Of a stretch of DNA of 64,000 nt, positions 34,913-46,441 are shown one piece after another. The DNA lies in assembly GCF_032452875.1 (NCBI RefSeq), contig NC_083871.1, forward strand, positions 5,431,692-5,495,691, given 5' to 3'. The stretch's first letter is position 1, and every line of letters starts with the position of its first letter. The position numbers and the translations under genes were made by a program. The DNA is from Bos javanicus. Its lineage: Eukaryota; Chordata; Mammalia; Artiodactyla; Bovidae. A model generated the notes under the pieces. The model was not told the origin of the DNA. It did not search any database and saw only the letters and a list, made by a program, of their open reading frames with translations.

Positions 34913-35689
34913 TGTAGCTAAATAGGTACCCTTAGGACAGTACTATCAATTTAATGGGGAAAGCTAACAATATATACTTGTTAATACCCCAAGTTCTAAA
35001 TCAATTGAGAAGTAAAGCTCTGTTGAAACTAGTTAGGAAAGTGTCACAAGTGATGACTTTAATGGGTTGTTCCAGTTGGGTTGATCTGAGGGGAGGGAAC
35101 ATTTTCAACCAGAGCAGTAGCGTGGACACGTGCATCTGCACACATGGACTGTGGGGCCATCACTCCTCTGTCCAAGTTTTCAAGAGGAGAGCAAACATTG
35201 TTCTCATCGGCATCGTTCTCTCCTGCTGAAGAGGCACACGTGGGTGCAGAAAGCTGAGATTGCTAAAAGTTCACTGAATGGAGGTCAGCCACATCCCCTC
35301 TGCTCTCCCCAGCTCCAGACCCACTGGTCCAGCCAGGAGCCTGGCTGACACCTGGGGAGGCGGGACCAGGCGCCAGGGCAGCAACCACTCATCTGCAGAG
35401 GCAGCACCCCCTCACCTCCCCTCCCTGCCAGGCTAGGGAGCAGCTGCAGGGGTGGCTTACTGACAGGGCTGGAGGAGCCTGGATAACCAGTGTCTCACCC
35501 CAGTCCCTACTCCTTTCAGCCACCAGGGAGGGACCCTTGATTATCCCCTTGATGGACAGTCTTGAGAATGGAAACAAAAGTACAGGAAACAAACACCAGG
35601 GCTCTGAGTTTAGGCCAGTATTGTTACAGCCGATCACGCAAATAGCTGGCTTGAGTGGCTGCATTCATAGGATCCAGACCTCTGGGTTT

Positions 35690-35760
35690 ACAAAGAAGCA
35701 AAAGTGAGGCCAGAGAAGTACAGTGACTTTTCTGAGGTCACACAGCAGGGAGTCTTGTGC
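35690..35760 (-). repeat. MIR SINE fragment
   Basis: GTGAGGCCAGAGAAGTACAG then TTTTCTGAGGTCACACAGCAG fit the conserved MIR segment in minus orientation. Confidence 0.6.
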
Positions 35761-35900
35761 TCAGATTGGCAGTCTCCCCATCCTCTGTGTCTGGAGTGAC
35801 CAGGATCTAAAAAGGAAAGTGAGTATGGTGTGGGCATGTGGCTCTGTCTGTATATCAGTACATCTGTATATCAGTGAACTTGTATCTCTGTATCTCTCAG

Positions 35901-35920
35901 TCTGTCTGTCTGTCTGTCTG
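35901..35920. repeat. (TCTG)5 microsatellite
   Basis: Five perfect TCTG units, embedded in a looser TCTGTATATC-rich stretch that starts near 35844. Confidence 0.95.
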
Positions 35921-36734
35921 ACATCTGTAGGTCCGAGGACAGACAATCTGCAGTGACAGTCACTACCCTGCAGGTCAGTCCACACTCATGCAACGTGTTT
36001 CTGAGCCTGTCCCCCTGGCACACTCCCCCCAGGACTGTGAACCTGACCACTAGCCCCCCCAGAAATAACTATCAGGCCCCCGCTTTAGTGTCTAGCTGAG
36101 CACACAGTTAAGGGGAACCTGCTCAACCTGTTGTGAAATCCGCAGTTATCCCATGTGGACAATACAGTGCAAGGGAGCAGCAGCCCCTGGTGCTCCTTCC
36201 CTCACATCCATGCCTGTCTGGCTGCAGAGCAGGCTGGCTCCCCTGGGGAGGGTGCCCATGCAGGGGGCTAAGCTTCACTGACCCCTGCCCCCAGGAGGGA
36301 TGGGCTGAACAACCCCCTTGCACAGTGTGTGGATAAACTCCTTCTGCAAAACCCAGGCACAGAGAGATGACATGTGTCTGAGGCCAGAGGCAAGAATGGG
36401 TTAACGTTAAGGCAAGACTTGGCGCCTGGTGGTCAGGTCTGCGAGTCCACAGAGGCCTGCCGGACCTGCTATTTGCTCTGAGGTGGTGGTCTCCTCTCTT
36501 TCTAGAACCACCCCTGCCCATCCCACATACATAAGGCCAACAGCTGCAAGCTCAGCTGCTTTTTAAAACCTCAGATGAGCACACAGGCCAGGCTGCACAA
36601 AGCTCAGAAGATGGGCAGGCAGAGCGTGGGTGGTTCGTGTTAGTGGCTGTCGAGCCCTGGAGATGCGGGAGATCCAGCGTTTCCTTCCCCAGGATGGGGG
36701 TCCAGCCCGTCAGTCAACTCAGGCTGCGTCACCA

Positions 36735-37078
36735 ACCCCCACAACCCTCGGGGCCTAAATGCACACGAGATGTTTGTTTCTCATCATCCCAGAGGCTGGA
36801 CATCTGGGGTCAAGGTCACAGCAGGGCTGGCTTCCTGGGAAGCCTGCCCGCCAAGCGCTCATGTGGTGCTCCCTCTGTGTGCACCCACCCCGGGGTCTCC
36901 TCCTCTTCCTACAGGGATATCAGTCACACTGAATTGAGACCCATCCTTGTGGCCTCTGTTTAACTTAACCACTTCTTTAAAGATGCTATTCCAATACAGT
37001 CACATGCTGAGGGACAGATGGTTGTCAGGATGTCAACGTATGAATTTGGGGATCACCACTCAGCCCACAGCAGCTGGT
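36735..37078 (-). repeat. MaLR (MLT1-like) LTR
   Basis: TTTGTTTCTCATCATCCCAGAG, then ACTGAATTGAGACCCATCC, then CTTCTTTAAAGATGCTATTCC, then AATTTGGGGATCACCACTCAG. These follow the reverse-complement order of MaLR-class LTR sequence. Diverged; the subfamily is uncertain. Confidence 0.55.
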
Positions 37079-37552
37079 GGTGTTTATTGCCCCAGTTTTC
37101 TGATGGGACGACAGGGGCTGTGGAGCCCATGCCAGGCGTGCAGCGGTGGTGCAGGGAAGCACCCAGGCTCCAGCCCCAGGCTGGGTCCTGCCATGGCCCC
37201 GTCCCGCCCCTGTTATTAGTGACTGTCCCCAGAGCCGGCCATGGCCCAAGCTGCCCTCAGGCTGTCTGTGCCCATGTGTCCTGTCTCTGCCCTGACTGAA
37301 TTCCATCCCCTGCAGTTGTCAGGTGTCTGCAGCCCTGGTCAGACTCTTGCACTTGACTCTGAGCATCTGTACAAAGGCCCGGCCCGGCCCAGGGTCCTGG
37401 TGAGACCTCTCACCACGTAAGGGCCAGGCTGCAGTTTTCCCTGTGGTCCCAGCATCTCATGTCCTCGTCCTTTTCCTCCGGGTCCTTTGCTCACCTGGCT
37501 CTTTTAAGCATTTGTGAATGTGTATGCCCACAGACACAACACATGCGCGCAC

Positions 37553-37573
37553 GCACACACACACACACACACA
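37553..37573. repeat. (CA)n microsatellite
   Basis: About ten CA units following GCGCGCACG. Confidence 0.95.
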
Positions 37574-38024
37574 ACCCATCTTGTCACCATGAAAAGCATC
37601 AGGGCTTTGCAGATAATAAATTCAGTATGTCAGTTTAGACTACCGTGTGTGTGTCGGCCTGCTGTGAAGACGTTCTGTATGCGTTCCCTTCCAAAAGTTG
37701 CTCCCAAAAATCAGCATTATTCATGTGGTTCTATATGATGGATTGGATCAATGTCAAAAGTTCCCATGTTGTCAATGGCTTCCGGGGAAACAGGGCTCCC
37801 TGGTTAACCAGGGAGGTAATGGGCTGGGCAGCAGGCTTTCCTAGCAAGAGGACCCGTCTCTGCTCTAAGGCCTGGCAGCCTCTGTGCTCTGTATGAATGG
37901 GTTTGATCAGCCTGTGTGGGGCTTCTTCAGTTGTTTGAGTAAGCTGCTTAATCAGTCAGGAGTCTTTTTCTTTTTCAACTGTGCCTTTAAAAAAAAGATC
38001 CAACAATATTTAACATGATTGCAA

Positions 38025-38243
38025 CAATTTTTAAGTGTCCAGGTCAGTGACATGAAGTATTTTTGTGTTGTTGTGAAACAGATCTCCAGAACTTCACCAT
38101 CATGCGAGTCCAAAACTTCACACCAATTCAACATCAGCTCCCTCTACTCCTCCCCCAGCTCCTGGCACCACCTTTCTGCTTTCTATTATCTTTCTACTAT
38201 TTCTGCTTTCTATCTCTGTGAATTTGACCACTAAGAATGCCAT
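38025..38243 (-). mobile_element. L1 LINE 3' fragment (left part)
   Basis: TTGTGTTGTTGTGAAACAGA, then CTCCAGAACTTCACCATCAT, then CCAGCTCCTGGCACCACC, then TATCTCTGTGAATTTGACCAC. This is minus-strand L1 3' UTR, split by a Bov-tA and continuing at 38470. Confidence 0.8.
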
Positions 38244-38469
38244 GGGCTTTCCAAGTCGTACTAGTGGTAAAGAAGCCACCTGTCAATGCAAAAGATGTAA
38301 GAAACAAGGATTCAATCCCTGGGTCGGGAAGATTCCCCTGGAGGAGGGCATAGCAACCCGCTCCAGATTTCTTGCCTGGAGAATCCCATGGACAGAGGAA
38401 CCTGGCAGGCTGTGGTTCATAGGGTCACAAAGAGTTGAACATGACTGAAGCAACTCAGCACGCACGTGC
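38244..38469 (+). mobile_element. Bov-tA SINE nested in L1
   Basis: A GGGCTTTCCAAGTCGTACTA-type head, CAATCCCTGGGTCGGGAAG, a full body and CACGCACG at the end. Target duplications AAGAATGCCAT (38233-38243) and AAGAATGCCGT (38470-38480). Confidence 0.94.
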
Positions 38470-38765
38470 AAGAATGCCGTAACAGCAGAATCACACACTG
38501 TTTGTCTGTGACTGACTTATTTTCATTTAGCAAAATGTCCTCAAGCTTCATCCAATTTGTATCATGAGACAGCATTCCTTACCTTTTAAAGGCTGGGTAG
38601 CACTCCATTATATGTATATCCCATGTTCATCATGACAGATGAATGTCTGTCCATTCATCTGTCAGGAGGCATGGGGTTGCTTGGCTACTGTGAGTCCTGC
38701 CTCAGTGAACGCTGGGGTGCACATGTCACTTTGAGACCCTGCTGTCAGTTCTTCTGGATGTCATC
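38470..38765 (-). mobile_element. L1 LINE 3' fragment (right part)
   Basis: TTAGCAAAATGTCCTCAAGC, then GCTGGGTAGCACTCCATTAT, then GTTGCTTGGCTACTGTGAG. This is colinear with 38025-38243 on the minus strand. Confidence 0.82.
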
Positions 38766-39089
38766 CAAGAGGAGCACTGTTGGTGACTCAGGATGCTTTT
38801 GCCTGTAGACAAAGCAACTCAAACTGGCTTAATTCACAAGGAAATGTATAGGTTCCTGCAAGACTAGAGGTTGAGCAGTCTTTTAACCTGCACTCAGTCG
38901 CATAACAGCTCTGAACCAATCATTGTGGCCCAGGGAGTACCGTGTACGCATTGGCTGCAGCTGGGAGGCACAGACCAATGGCCTGCAAGGAGGGTGGAGT
39001 CCCCAGGTTTGATTGAACCATCAGGGGCCATCTCCGGGGAAACCTGGATGCTGAAGGAATCCAGCCTGAAGCTGGATTCTAGCATGGGG

Positions 39090-39230
39090 TTAGGAGCACA
39101 AAATAGAACTCGTGACCTTGGGCCACTTATCCACTTCTCTGGGTTTGAGTTTTTCTATTTTGATAGCAAAGATGGTTTTGCGAATTACACACGTGAGTAC
39201 CTGTAAAGCATTTAGAACAATGGCCAACTC
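39090..39230 (+). repeat. MIR SINE
   Basis: ACTCGTGACCTTGGGCCACTTA, then TCTGGGTTTGAGTTTTTCTATT, then GTAAAGCATTTAGAACAATGGC match the MIR layout in plus orientation. Confidence 0.75.
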
Positions 39231-39689
39231 TCTGCAAATTTTAACTATTATGAAAGTGACCAACGTTTCGATGCAAGAGATTGTGCCTTAAAATCTTGAT
39301 TTTTGCTTTTTTAGAAAAATTACAGGTGACAACCCTGGTGTTCATCGTGAAAGAAACTGTGGGACGCAGCAGGAGCTGCCCGTTTTAGAGAAATATAGAC
39401 TCCTCCCCACACTTCCTCCACATGTGGCCTCACTTCCAGCTCTCACAGACATCCCTTGGCCCTTGTAAACATGTCAGTTTGGGTCAGCCTGGAGAGATGA
39501 AACATCTTAAGCCCTAAGTTTTAAAAATTGGAAAAATGTAAAGATCCTGTTGTCACATAAGCCTTAAATTACATGTATAATTTTTGTCTTCATATGCTCA
39601 CACAAATGATGCAGGGCTCTTTCCTTTTCCTCCTTTTCTTAGCTATTAAATGACTATACATACCACCTTTGAAGAGACTTCGTTTTTAA

Positions 39690-40603
39690 GGTTTTACTTT
39701 TTATTTTGAAATAATTTTAAAGGTTACTTTCCATTTACAGTTATTACAAAATATTGACTCTATTCCCTTGTTATACATCCTTGAACTCATTTTATACCCA
39801 ATAGCTTGTACTTCTCACTCCCCCACCCCTATCTTACCCTTCTTCCCCGCTGTGGTAACTACTGATTTGTTCTCTGTATCTGTCAGTCTGCTTCTTTTAT
39901 GCTATCCTCACTAGTTTGTTGTATTTTTTAGATTCCACACATAAGTGATATCATTCAGTATTCATCTTTTTCTGCCTGACTTATTTCACTTAGCATAATA
40001 CCCTCCACATCCATCCACGTTGCTGTAAATGCTAAGTTGTATTCTTTTTTATGATTGAGTAGTACTCCGCTGTGCATACGCACCACATCTCCTTCATCCG
40101 TTCATCTGCTGATGGACGTTTAGGCTGTGTCCATGTCTTGGCCATTGTACATCGTGCTGCAGTGAACGTTGGGGTGCCTGGATCTTTTCAAATGAGTTTT
40201 CGTTTTGAGTGTTTTTCCGCCTTTGGATATATACACAAGAGTGAAATTGCTGGGTCATAAGGTAGCCCTATTTTTAGTTTTTTGAGAAATCTCCATACTG
40301 TTCTCCACAGTGGCTGCACCAACTTACATTTCCATCAACAGTGCCAGAGGTTCCCTTTCCCCCACATACTTGCCAATATTTCTTCTTTTTGATGGTGGCC
40401 ATTCTAACAGATGTGAAGTGATATCTCACTGTGGTTTTAATTTGCATTTCTCTGATGATTAGCAATGTTTAGCATCTTTTCATGTGCCCAGTGGTCTTCT
40501 ACATTTCCTCTTTGGGCAAATATCAATTCAGTTTCTAATTGTTTAATTAGGTTGTCTGGTTTTTCTGATGTTGAGTTGTCTGACCTATTTATACGTGTTA
40601 GAT
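39690..40603 (-). mobile_element. L1 LINE ORF2/3' UTR (main part)
   Basis: About 0.9 kb of minus-strand L1 from the 3' UTR (GTTATACATCCTTGAACTC) through ORF2 C-terminal sequence (TTCCATCAACAGTGCCAGAG; ATATCTCACTGTGGTTTTAAT) to TTGAGTTGTCTGACCTATTT. It is interrupted at about 40603 and resumes at about 40986. Stops throughout make it dead. Confidence 0.88.
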
Positions 40604-40808
40604 GAAGTGAAAGTGAAAGTCACTCAGTCATGTCCGACTCTTTGCGGACATGCAAAGATTGGACTATACAGTTCATGGCATTCTCCGGGTCAGAATACTG
40701 GAGTGGGTAGCCGTTCCCTTCTCCAGGGGATCTTCTCAACCCAGGGGTCAAACCCAGGTCTTCCACATTGCAGGCGGATTCTTTACCAGCTGAGCCACCA
40801 GGGAAGCC
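40604..40808 (-). mobile_element. Bov-tA SINE nested in L1
   Basis: GAAGTGAAAGTGAAAGTCACTC ... CGGGTCAGAATACTGGAGTGG ... GAGCCACCAGGGAAGCCC. The L1 sequence TACGTGTTAGAT before it resembles TACATGTTGGAT at 40986-40997, as if a target duplication now encloses a larger composite insertion. Confidence 0.93.
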
Positions 40809-40864
40809 CAGGAACACTGGAGTGAGTAGCCTATCCCTTCTCTAGGGCATCTTCCCAACCCAGG
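40809..40864 (-). mobile_element. Partial duplicate of Bov-tA middle section
   Basis: AGGAACACTGGAGTGAGTAGC ... GGCATCTTCCCAACCCAGG repeats the middle of the preceding SINE (40694-40746) without head or tail. It sits between that SINE and the left arm of an inverted repeat. Confidence 0.85.
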
Positions 40865-40870
40865 TCTTAT

Positions 40871-41122
40871 TGTAAAAAGCCTTTTCATTAAACGTAGAAA
40901 CTTTTGCACAGCAAAGGAAACCATGGACACAATGAAAAGACAACCAACAGAATGGGAGGAGGTATTTGCAAATGAAATGTCCAATACATGTTGGATATTA
41001 ATCCCTTATTGCTCATTTCATTTGCAAATACCTCCTCCCATTCTGTTGATTGTCTTTTCATTGTGTCCATAGTTTCCTTTGCTATGCAAAAGCTTCTAAG
41101 TTTAATGAAAAGGCTTTTTACA
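40871..41122. repeat. Long inverted repeat (109-bp arms, 34-bp spacer)
   Basis: Left arm 40871-40979 starts TGTAAAAAGCCTTTTCATTA and ends TTGCAAATGAAATG; right arm 41014-41122 is its reverse complement with 5 mismatches that I counted by eye. The spacer holds a near-palindrome CCAA(TA)CATGTTGG at 40981-40994. The arms contain L1 ORF2-derived sequence plus about 16 bp of non-L1 flank, so the repeat is not explained by L1 structure alone. Confidence 0.95.
40986..41106 (-). mobile_element. L1 LINE ORF2 fragment (5'-truncated end)
   Basis: TTGGATATTAATCCCTTATTG, then CCCATTCTGTTGATTGTCTT, then TTTGCTATGCAAAAGCTTCT continue the minus-strand L1 of 39690-40603. L1 similarity ends at about AAGTTTAAT (41098-41106). 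Confidence 0.85.
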
Positions 41123-42002
41123 CTGTGCCCTTTGATAGCTCACGAGTGAAGTGTCCTGCCCTGTCAGGGGGCTCTGCAGGGTGGCATGTCCTCTCTGCCC
41201 ATCTTAAAACAGCTGCTGAGTCTCTTCGCAGCCTGGGCAGACAGGGGTGAGTGCAAACAACATTGGGGTACCTCTGCAAGTGCCCAGAGCTTTCCACTAG
41301 TGTCCTGTGCTCCCTGAGAGGTAAGCCTAGGCCTGGGTCCTTCAAGATGGCAGAGCTGGGTCATGATAGGTGTGCACAGGCTCCCGGTGCCAGCCAGGCT
41401 CAGGGCTGCCTCACAGGACACGATGAGCTGTGCCTGTGGCTGATGAAGAAACCCAGAAGGAAACAGGCTGCGGTGTCACTCTGGCATCACAGGAGCCCAT
41501 GTGGCTGCCTTCTCACTGGCCTAGTCTAGCGGAAGCGCTTGGAACAGTGGCTCATCAGCCACTCCAGAGAAATCACTGTGCTGACTGACAGCTTCTCTCC
41601 AAGTCTCAGCAGGCAGCCAGGGCCTGTACGCCAAGGCTCCAACTTAAGCCGTCGCCCCTCAGTAACACTGTGACTCAGGATGCCAGAGCAGAGGTGCAAG
41701 GAGACTTCAGAGAGACAAGCATCCTTCATGCCAGCGGCCTTGTGTCTGTGTGCCCGCCACCTCTCATGGGCACCTGGGCACATAAGCAGGAAGACAAACT
41801 GGGCTGAGCTGCTGCAAACAGTGGCACTGGTTCCTCGCTTCCAGTTGCATCCACCCAGGAGAGCTGCTCACTGGGGAACCTAATTACACAGACTTAAATT
41901 AATGAAGAGGCTGTTGCTAAATGTGTGTCCTTTCAGAACAATTTCAAAGCAAGGGAAAAGTAATGAGCCTTGGGACTATTGCACTCCATACTGTTTAACC
42001 CT

Positions 42003-42195
42003 GGGCTTCCCAGGTGGTGCTAATGGTAAAGAATCCGCCGCCAATGCAGGAGACATAAGAGATGTGGATTCGATCCTGAAATGGCAACCCACGCCAGTAT
42101 TCTTGCCTGGAGAATCCCCATGGACAGAGACTGGCAGGCTACAGTCCATAGGGTCTCACAGAATCGGATACGACTGAAGCAACTTAGCACACATT
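42003..42195 (+). mobile_element. Bov-tA SINE with small internal deletion
   Basis: GGGCTTCCCAGGTGGTGCTA head and GATTCGATCCTG (box B, shortened), joined directly to AAATGGCAACCCACGCCAGT. Roughly 30 bp between head and body are missing compared with other copies. Confidence 0.93.
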
Positions 42196-43069
42196 ACTGC
42201 TAAACCCTGATGAAATATACATCCCCTAAGTATGTCAGCATGCCTGTCTTAGCCTAGCAGACAGCAGCAGTTCAGGATGAAAACCCACGTGCGGATCATT
42301 TAGTATGTGCCCGCCACGGGCAAAACAGAGTCGCCAGGTCTGGAAGGATAAAAAAGGTGGAAGAACTCATGCCTTACAGGGAAAAGAATTCACTCTCCAT
42401 TTTTCACCAACCCTAGAGAGAACCAGCTCAGAAAATGCACCAAGAAGGATTCATTTGATACCTTAGGGGACTCTGTCCTTGGGAAACCAGTGAACAAATG
42501 AGGAAGGGAATGGACCACAGGGGATGTCATATTGTGGGACCAGAAATGCTAGAATCCCAGGAACCCCTTCACCTGTCAGCTGCTGGGGCTGGTGTCCTGC
42601 CCTCCGTTTAGGAACTGAGACCCCGAGGGCGGACTGTCCCCAAGGTCACGTCACTCAGAGAAGTGAGAGGACCCCGTAGAGGCCCCAAGCAGCCGGGGAC
42701 ACTGAGCCTGGTGTGGGGGCACCTGGGGACCATTTGACTGGATCAGTGACCCTTCCCCAGTCTTCCCACCTCATCACCTCCAGCATCTTTTTTGATCAGC
42801 AAATGATTTCCATGTCCCCTGCTTCCTGGGCCTCCCTCCTGGGAGCCCCCTGCTCAGGGCCCCCTCGCTGCTCCCACATGTCTGGGCCTGGGGCTGCAGA
42901 CACACCATCCTTGGAGAAGGCCTCCAGAGTCTTCAGACTTCACCTACTGAAACCCCCGTGTGATGGAGGCTGTTCTTAGACCTGCCAGCTTTGGAGAGAC
43001 CACACTTGGAAATGATCTGCCTGGAGACTGAGATGAGTCAAAGTAACACAAGCTCATTGTAACCACAAC

Positions 43070-43205
43070 TGCTGAGCCCTGAGTGTGTGCCAGGCCCTGT
43101 CCTCAGATTTGACCTCCACTGTCACATGCCATCTCCTGCTGGCTCCTTGAGTGAGGGATGACGTTTCTGAGCCCCATGTACAGAGGAGAAAGTTAGGGCC
43201 TCTAG
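43070..43205 (-). repeat. MIR SINE
   Basis: TGAGTGTGTGCCAGGCCCTGT, then TGTACAGAGGAGAAAGTTAGG match MIR in minus orientation. Confidence 0.75.
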
Positions 43206-43786
43206 GCACCAATTTCCTCAAGGCCATGGTTGAATCAGCCCCCTAATTATTTAAATTGGAACATAGATGCAGGAGAAACTTCCTGCAAGCATGAGGTGAG
43301 GACGTGAGTGTGTCAGTGGGGTGTGCATCTCATTTTCCTCATGTATTTAAGCAGTTTTGTTATATGTTCATCCTAAAAGCATCTTAAAATAAAGGCTAGG
43401 AATTCTAAGTATGAATGATTACTTTCTAATCATTGCTTGTGTTCTCAGACTTCCTATAACAAGGAAAAAGAAAATAAACTTTATTTTAAAATTCAAAAGA
43501 ATCCTAATAGGAAAACTTAGGTAAAGTGCAACCGAGAGTGGGGTCTCTAAAACCACATGGGGTGCATGAGGTGGGTGTGGACACCCTCCTTCCAGGAGTA
43601 GAGGAAGAGGTGCTTTACTGTGCAGGAGGCGGAACCCAAGGCAGACTCTGGGGCAAAAGCAGAAAACTGAGGCTGAAGCCCAGCATCTCCTGGGAGGTTA
43701 TTTTGGGTCCTGGCAGGTTCAGCTGAGATGAGTGCTTTATAGTCCATAAAGCAAAATTATTTTGGGGTCACCATAATTGTGAGTGG

Positions 43787-44000
43787 GCCTTCCCCAGTGG
43801 CTCAGGTAGTAAAGAGTCTGCTTGCAATGCAGGAGACCCGGGTTTGATCTTTGAGTTGGGAAGATCCTCTGGAGAAAGGAATGGTAACCCACTGTAATAT
43901 TCTTGCCTGGGAAATCCCATGGACAGAGGAGCCTGGCAGGCTACAGTCCATGGGGTCACAAAAGAGTCAGACACGACTACATGATTAACAGTAACACTGA
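43787..44000 (+). mobile_element. Bov-tA SINE with perfect 10-bp TSD
   Basis: CCTTCCCCAGTGGCTCAGGT head through GTCAGACACGACTACATG. A perfect target duplication ATAATTGTGA occurs at 43773-43782 and 44001-44010. Confidence 0.95.
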
Positions 44001-44444
44001 ATAATTGTGAATTAGACAGGAGGTCTGTGTGTGCAAGGTTTCGTTTACCGTCTGTGTGGCTTGTTGGCTTTGGACAAGGCTGTAAACAATGCAGCAAGTT
44101 TCCCAGAAGGACAGGCTCTGACGATGACCTTACTCTTGTTATGAGCAGATGCCATTTCCAAGGCAGGTGGAGCTGGCAAGGAGGCTCAGAGGAAAACCAT
44201 GGTGTCACTTGGAATTGTTTGTGTGCTCCCTGCTCTGTGCTGTGTCTGAGTGGCTTTGAGGCAGTGGCTCTGCTGTGTGTGTGCGTGTGCAGAAGAGCAC
44301 ACGCACAAGTCGTTATCAGTCGCTTAGCTTTTCCCACACACTTCGGATGGCGCATGAGCATTTCGTGAGTTGTAAACCTTCCATGCAGAATGTATTTTCA
44401 AACCAGCACCTATTAGAGTGTCTCTTCAATGTTTAAAAACATTA

Positions 44445-45140
44445 ATGCAGCCACTATAGAGAACCGTATGGAGGTTCATTATAAAACTAAAAATGAAGTT
44501 ACCATACGACCCTACAATCCCACTTCTAGGCGTATATCTGGAGAAAACTCTCATTTGAAAAGACACATGCACCCCCATTGTTCACTGCCGCACTGTTTAC
44601 AATAGCCAAGACGTGGAAGCAACCCAAGTGTCCATAGATGGATGAATAACGAAGATATGATATATATACACAACGGAATATTACTCGGCCATGAAAAAGG
44701 AAATAATGCCATTTGCAGCAACACAGACGGACCTAGAGATTGTCATACTAAGTGAAGTAAGTCAGGCAGAGGAAGACAAATACCATATGGCATCGGTTTT
44801 TTGTGGAATCTAGAACATGGTACAAATGAACTTGTTTATAAAACAGAAATATTCTGTTTTAGACATAGAAAACAAACATGGTTGCCAAAGGGGGAGGGAT
44901 AAATTAGGAATTTGAGATTAGCATACACATACTGCTATATATAAAATAGATAAACAACAAGGACCTCCTGTATAACATAAGCTATACTAAAGATTTTATA
45001 ATAACCTATAAGAGAAAAGAATCTGAAATAGAATATACATGTGTGTGTGTGTGTATCTGAATCACTTTGCTGTAAACCTAAAGCTAACACAACCTTGTAA
45101 ATCCACTGTACTCCAATAATAAGTAAATAGATCTAAAAAT
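44445..45140 (+). mobile_element. L1 LINE ORF2 end and 3' UTR
   Basis: CCACTATAGAGAACCGTATGG, then CAATCCCACTTCTAGGCGTAT, then ACGGAATATTACTCGGCCATG, then GTTGCCAAAGGGGGAGG, ending TCCACTGTACTCCAATAA. About 0.7 kb of 5'-truncated, plus-orientation L1 with multiple stops. A short (GT)n lies at about 45039-45052. Confidence 0.92.
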
Positions 45141-45437
45141 TTTAAAATTGATAAATAAAAATATGTTTTATACATTAGTCCAGACCCAGATGACATTTTG
45201 AAGATGCCATCTTCACATCTGTGCTATTCAAACATCAGGCAGTTTATACAAATAATGAGGCAAATATAACCACCTTGTTTGGCTAGGCTGTTGGGGTTTG
45301 GGGCCAAGGTGCAAATGCAGGGAATGTAGCCCTGGAGACTCAGACTTTCTTTCCGTCATTGCAAGGCCCTCTGCTCCCCAGATGACTCTTGGAGGTGGCA
45401 GCTTCTAGCTTTGGGAGAATGTTTGGACACAGTGACC

Positions 45438-46164
45438 TGTGGGTCCCGTTGAAAGATTGTTTCTAAACCACAAAACATGCCGAGATTCTTGGCCTCCAGA
45501 GGAGAAGAATTCAATCCGGGGCCAGAGACAAGGCTTGATTGCTCAGAGCTTTTGTGTAATAGTTTTATGTAAGTATAAAGGAGATAGAGAAAGCTTCTGA
45601 CATAGACATCAGAAGGGGGCAGAGATTATACCCGCCTGCTAGTCTTTAGCTGGATGTTATATAATTACTAGCAGTCTGTTAATGAAAGAAAGGAATGTCT
45701 CAAAACTCGGAGAATGGCACCAGGCCCCTCACCTGCAAGATGCATTTTGAAATAATCTTGGCACCGGGCGAGTCATCCCGGGCCATAAAACAATTGACTT
45801 GAGTCTTGTATAAAGGCAGACTACCATACAAATAGTTCCGTCTACATGGATTAGGAGAACCATGTATGAGGATAACATACTGGTTTTCAAGTCAGTTCTG
45901 AGCCTTTAGGGGAACCGACTTGAAGACAGAGTTTGGGGTAAATGCACAGCACATTAACATAGCTTAAGACAAACATTTCTGTAAGAAAAATGCATCGGTT
46001 AACTCTAAATTTGAGAAAAGTTAAGTTCAGGAGGAACCATGTGTCATTATGGCAACACAGTGTTTTAAGAGAGACCTCTTTTTAAATTTGTGTAGAGAAG
46101 GGGAAAAATATATCACTAGTTTGTTTCCTCCTGCCACTTAAAAGAGAGATAAAAATGTCTGACA
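45438..46164 (-). mobile_element. Probable solo LTR of a ruminant endogenous retrovirus
   Basis: About 727 bp bounded by TG...CA: TGTGGGTCCCG at the left and TGTCTGACA at the right. Read on the minus strand it has an ATAAAA-type polyadenylation region followed by an R/U5-like stretch that includes CTGAGCAATCAAGCC and GAATTCTTCTCCTCTGG. No gag, pol or env sequence adjoins it. I found no target duplication, so the borders are tentative. It does not encode protein. Confidence 0.55.
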
Positions 46165-46441
46165 CTTGCAGCCTATTTCCTCCATTGGAGACCCCTGGCC
46201 TCCCTGCCTGTTAGCCTCTCACCGTTGCTGCTTTGCATCTGTGTCCTGGCATCTCCAGACCCACTTCCCTGGACTCTGCATGTGAGACGCCTCCTGCCTC
46301 AAAGCAGAACCTGGGAGTCCTTCCTGCTCCTCCCCCTCCCCCAATGTGAGTTCTTTCCTTCTCATCTCAGGCGTATTTTACAGCCATCTGGGATGTTTTG
46401 TGCCACTTCCTCACTCGCTCTTTCTGAGACTATTCTAATAT

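Noticed and set aside
43768..44361. 197-codon open frame on the minus strand
   Set aside because: Overlaps an antisense Bov-tA and non-conserved flank; no domain and no exon borders.
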